This document shows, piece by piece, positions 62,301 through 64,000 of a stretch of 64,000 nucleotides of DNA (its first letter is position 1; every line of letters begins with the position of its first letter). The DNA comes from Beggiatoa leptomitoformis (GTDB taxonomy: Bacteria; Pseudomonadota; Gammaproteobacteria; Beggiatoales; Beggiatoaceae): positions 3,982,799 through 4,046,798 of the forward strand of contig NZ_CP012373.2 of assembly GCF_001305575.3 (NCBI RefSeq), written 5' to 3'. The notes beneath the pieces were generated by a model. It saw only the letters and a program-made list of their open reading frames with translations, had not been told where the DNA came from and did no database searches. A program made the translations under genes and the position numbers.

Positions 62301-64000
62301 AAAAAGCCTTTTAAATAAGCAACTTCTATTAGCTCTTTGTGTAAGGTGTAACAAAGTTCATAGTAGTATGTCCAAACGGTAGCACCTGCTAGCGAAACCA
62401 ATAATTGGCGACTATTGCTTAAATATGTCCATGAGGCGTTATAAGCCGTTGCTAACTTTGCTTTTTGTCCTGCTTCCAGATTTAAACGCGCTAAACTGAC
62501 TAATTCGTCAGCATCTGTAATTAATGGTTGTCCTAGATTTAAATGGTCAACAATTTCAAAGAGTTTATCGGCTTTTTCTTCTGTGGGGGTATTGTGGGCT
62601 AATAGCCAGCCAATATTTAAATGTACGCTTTGTTTTTGGTCTGCATCAATTAACGCATACGCGGCTTGTTGTACGCGGTCATGTAAAAAACGGTAATAGG
62701 TGATTAATAAAACCGATTCATCGTATTGGTCAACTTCTAGCCCTGACATAGGCAAGATAAGCCCTTCTTGAATCGTGGGTAATAATGCATAAAACGTTTC
62801 TTTGGGGCTGTGTTGATAAATAATCGCCAGTGTTTGTAATGAAAACTGATTGCCTACACAGGCGGCTAGTCGTAATACTTGTTGAGTCGCAGGGGGTAAT
62901 TTACGTAATTTTACTATCATTAATTCAACCACATTATCTGTAATATCATGTGCTTGAATTTGCTTTATATCCCATTGCCAGCGCGCTTGTTCAAAATCGA
63001 AGGTAAATAAGCGTTCTTGATGTAAGGTTTTTAAAAACTGTGTGCTAAAAAACGGATTACCTTGTGTTTTTTGTACGATTAATTCTGCCAGTGGTTTGAC
63101 TGTTTCCATATCACTGTGCAAGGTGTCTATTAGTAAATGTGTTACATGCACCAGTTGCAAAGCGGATAAGGTAATTTGGCTAATCGTGACTTGCGCGCGA
63201 TGCAGCGTATCTAAGGTCAGCATTAAGGGATGGCTTACATCAACTTCATTATCTCGATAAGCACCAATCAAAAATAGATAATGGGTTTGTTCGTCCGTTA
63301 GGATGAGTTCCAATAAGGTGAGCGTTGCAGAATCTGCCCATTGTAAATCGTCTAAAAACAAAACTAATGGATGTTCTGGTTGTGCAAATACCCGTAAAAA
63401 ACTCCGAAAAACATGATTAAAGCGATTTTGTGCTGCAGTTGGTGGCAGGACTTCAACAGGGGGTTGTTTCCCAATAATTAATTCTATTTCGGGTAGCACT
63501 TCAATAACAACTTGTCCGTTACGCCCTAATGCTCTCAATAGACGTTCTCGCCACTGTGTAACGCGCTCCACGTTTTCAGTCAGTAATTGTCTCACTAAAT
63601 TAGCAAAGGCTTTAACAACAGCACTGTAGGGAATATTACGTTGAAACTGGTCAAACTTACCCGCCGAAAAATATCCACGTTGCTGGGTAATTGGCTTATA
63701 AATTTCTTGAACTAACATGGATTTACCGATACCAGAATAGCCTGCTACCAGCATCATTTCCGTATGTCCTGCATTCACCCGTTTAAAACTGTTGAGTAAT
63801 ACGTCAAGTTCTTGTTCACGTCCGTATAATTTTTGCGGAATATGAAAATGGTCCCAACGGTCTTTATTTCCAAATTCAAACGCTTGGATACTACCATGTT
63901 GTTGATATTGTGCTAAACAAGCGAGTAAATCAGCTTTTAACCCAAAGGCACTTTGATAGCGTGATTCTGCGGTTTTTGCCAATAATTTCATTATAATATG
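59333..64000 (-). CDS. giant AAA ATPase/GAF/SpoIIE-type phosphatase regulator (5' end outside the window)
   Basis: At least 1,555 residues are coded and the frame is still open at the right edge. VMKLLAKTAESRYQSA-like sequence (here IIMKLLAKTAESRYQSA) at the border is the end of a Ser/Thr kinase domain in such proteins, so the full protein is probably kinase-ATPase-GAF-phosphatase. Counting from the Met at 63991, an AAA domain has Walker A AGYSGIGKS (about 84) and Walker B LVLFLDDLQWAD (about 215). A helical region follows to about 1080. A GAF domain lies at about 1100-1270 and a coiled coil at about 1275-1330. A PP2C/SpoIIE phosphatase ends the protein, with EVGGDYYDV, GIGDVTGHGLESG and LYTDGITEAR. 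It probably integrates signals for the downstream Roadblock/GTPase genes. Confidence 0.88.
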   Translation of the reverse strand, partial: HIIMKLLAKTAESRYQSAFGLKADLLACLAQYQQHGSIQAFEFGNKDRWDHFHIPQKLYGREQELDVLLNSFKRVNAGHTEMMLVAGYSGIGKSMLVQEIYKPITQQRGYFSAGKFDQFQRNIPYSAVVKAFANLVRQLLTENVERVTQWRERLLRALGRNGQVVIEVLPEIELIIGKQPPVEVLPPTAAQNRFNHVFRSFLRVFAQPEHPLVLFLDDLQWADSATLTLLELILTDEQTHYLFLIGAYRDNEVDVSHPLMLTLDTLHRAQVTISQITLSALQLVHVTHLLIDTLHSDMETVKPLAELIVQKTQGNPFFSTQFLKTLHQERLFTFDFEQARWQWDIKQIQAHDITDNVVELMIVKLRKLPPATQQVLRLAACVGNQFSLQTLAIIYQHSPKETFYALLPTIQEGLILPMSGLEVDQYDESVLLITYYRFLHDRVQQAAYALIDADQKQSVHLNIGWLLAHNTPTEEKADKLFEIVDHLNLGQPLITDADELVSLARLNLEAGQKAKLATAYNASWTYLSNSRQLLVSLAGATVWTYYYELCYTLHKELIEVAYLKGFFSESEQLIRETIAQAQTVLEKADIYNTLIIQYTMQAQYVLATEAGRQALRLLGIDLPTDNLRAVLLKEMAQVTENLGQRSIAVLLNAPDMQLPEKQIAIRLINNLIGATYFSNPPLLHVVITKSVNLSLCYGNSVETAMGYSCYGIVLGAVLGDYQTAYAFGIVGMKLADYYNGLAQKCKAWELFANMSLIWVRHLREADAISEEAFKSGVDGGELQFAGYTLVHLLTHAFYEGKTLDSVLTEYLPKYMNFAEKTKNQLAIDSMTGYQLIIWNLTGRTIDKQGFNTDQLSEADYLTICHKNKNIAPVCRYYIAKCQVLYLYGEYHKALEIALDTDDVIQALINLAPIAEHNFYTSLIIIACYPDFSPTEQAQYWQRLEANQQQMKRWADSCEPNFLHKYLLIAAEMARLQNAALAAMDNYDQAIASANQYEYTQNEAIANELAAKFWLARGKTDIAQIYMKKAQYGYYLWGATRKVASLEAAYPQLLSNLHENRVYPVETQNTATVTAYGTNSFVTFGAKSQLDLASVIKASQAISGEFVFDQLLSRLMRIAIENAGAEEGWLILKKQGQLVLEAYGSVSLENITLLENMPLEKVHCQEPALCLSTAVVTYVSRTQMPVVLADACQDDIFASDPYTLQKQPKSVLCVPLVYHQNLIGVLYLENNLTTGTFTPERLTVIKLLCSQIAISLENARFIAELEQTRLAIRNHADELETLVTQRTVQLAHANAAITALNQKLSAENSRMGAELEVTQRLQQMLLPKTAELDEIQALEIVGFMQPAEEVGGDYYDVLQQNGRVVCGIGDVTGHGLESGVLMLMVQMAVRTLLENQVDSLESFLAVINRAIYANVQRMQSDKNLSLSLLDYQAGVLRLCGQHEEVLLVHRDGSLERIDTFNLGFPVGLENDIHDYLQHIELPLAQGEGIVLYTDGITEARSSTKQLYGIPRLCAVVKNTWSLGAEAVKQAVINDVHRHLDQEPILDDITLLVIKRR

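Overview
The window looks like an AT-rich gammaproteobacterial chromosome, most likely a filamentous or gliding sulfur-oxidising lineage such as Beggiatoa and relatives (Thiotrichales). That placement is an inference. It rests on gammaproteobacterial gene orders (bamE/fur divergent; miaB-phoH-ybeY-corC; proC-yggT-yggU), the low GC content, the long 47-residue TPR arrays, the caspase-like protein and the decayed IS5, IS1 and IS982 elements. I saw no rRNA, tRNA or CRISPR array.

Layout, left to right. 1-2.3 kb: tail of a membrane protein, ftsW, and a gspC with no other secretion genes beside it. 2.4-4.3 kb: a decayed IS5-family element and three small unknown genes, two of them distant paralogues. 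4.6-9.3 kb: a flotillin-like protein, methylmalonate-semialdehyde dehydrogenase and a Met-rich secreted protein. 9.5-17.6 kb: bamE/fur, a membrane histidine kinase, a DUF599 protein, a secreted caspase-like protein, a propeller-like lipoprotein and the proC-yggT-yggU operon. 17.7-23.9 kb: a minus-strand operon of one small membrane protein and three tandem TPR paralogues, one of them an internal-deletion derivative. 24.1-38.9 kb: mostly housekeeping (miaB, phoH-like, ybeY, corC, glnD, nudL, TRAP transporter subunits, moxR/DUF58).

38.9-43.6 kb is an accessory island: an IS1 remnant, a truncated minimal nucleotidyltransferase (MNT) gene, a C-terminal scrap of a type I restriction specificity subunit (HsdS), and, translationally coupled to that scrap, an AAA ATPase plus a TOPRIM-like protein. 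This pair resembles RloA/RloB or split OLD-type defence modules. A GntR regulator truncated by a decayed IS982 element follows. 43.6-54.9 kb carries a HAD phosphatase, a tautomerase-isochorismatase fusion under an apparent TetR promoter with two operators, a large PKD-domain exoprotein, yciB, a MESH1-like HD hydrolase, ogt, pspB, pspC and an M17 aminopeptidase.

55-64 kb, minus strand, is a signalling cluster. It holds a giant AAA/GAF/PP2C regulator (its 5' end lies outside the window), a Roadblock/LC7 protein, two stand-alone CZB zinc-binding proteins, a pseudo-receiver protein, a Ras-like GTPase and a lone amino-acid-type ABC ATPase. GTPase plus Roadblock suggests an MglA/MglB-type switch, possibly for polarity or gliding, with CZB proteins as metal or redox inputs.

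Two dispersed intergenic repeat families run through the window. One is a long palindrome built on TCTGAATCAGGA and nine-base units. The other is a compact ACGGATA...TATCCGT hairpin at gene ends that probably serves as a terminator.
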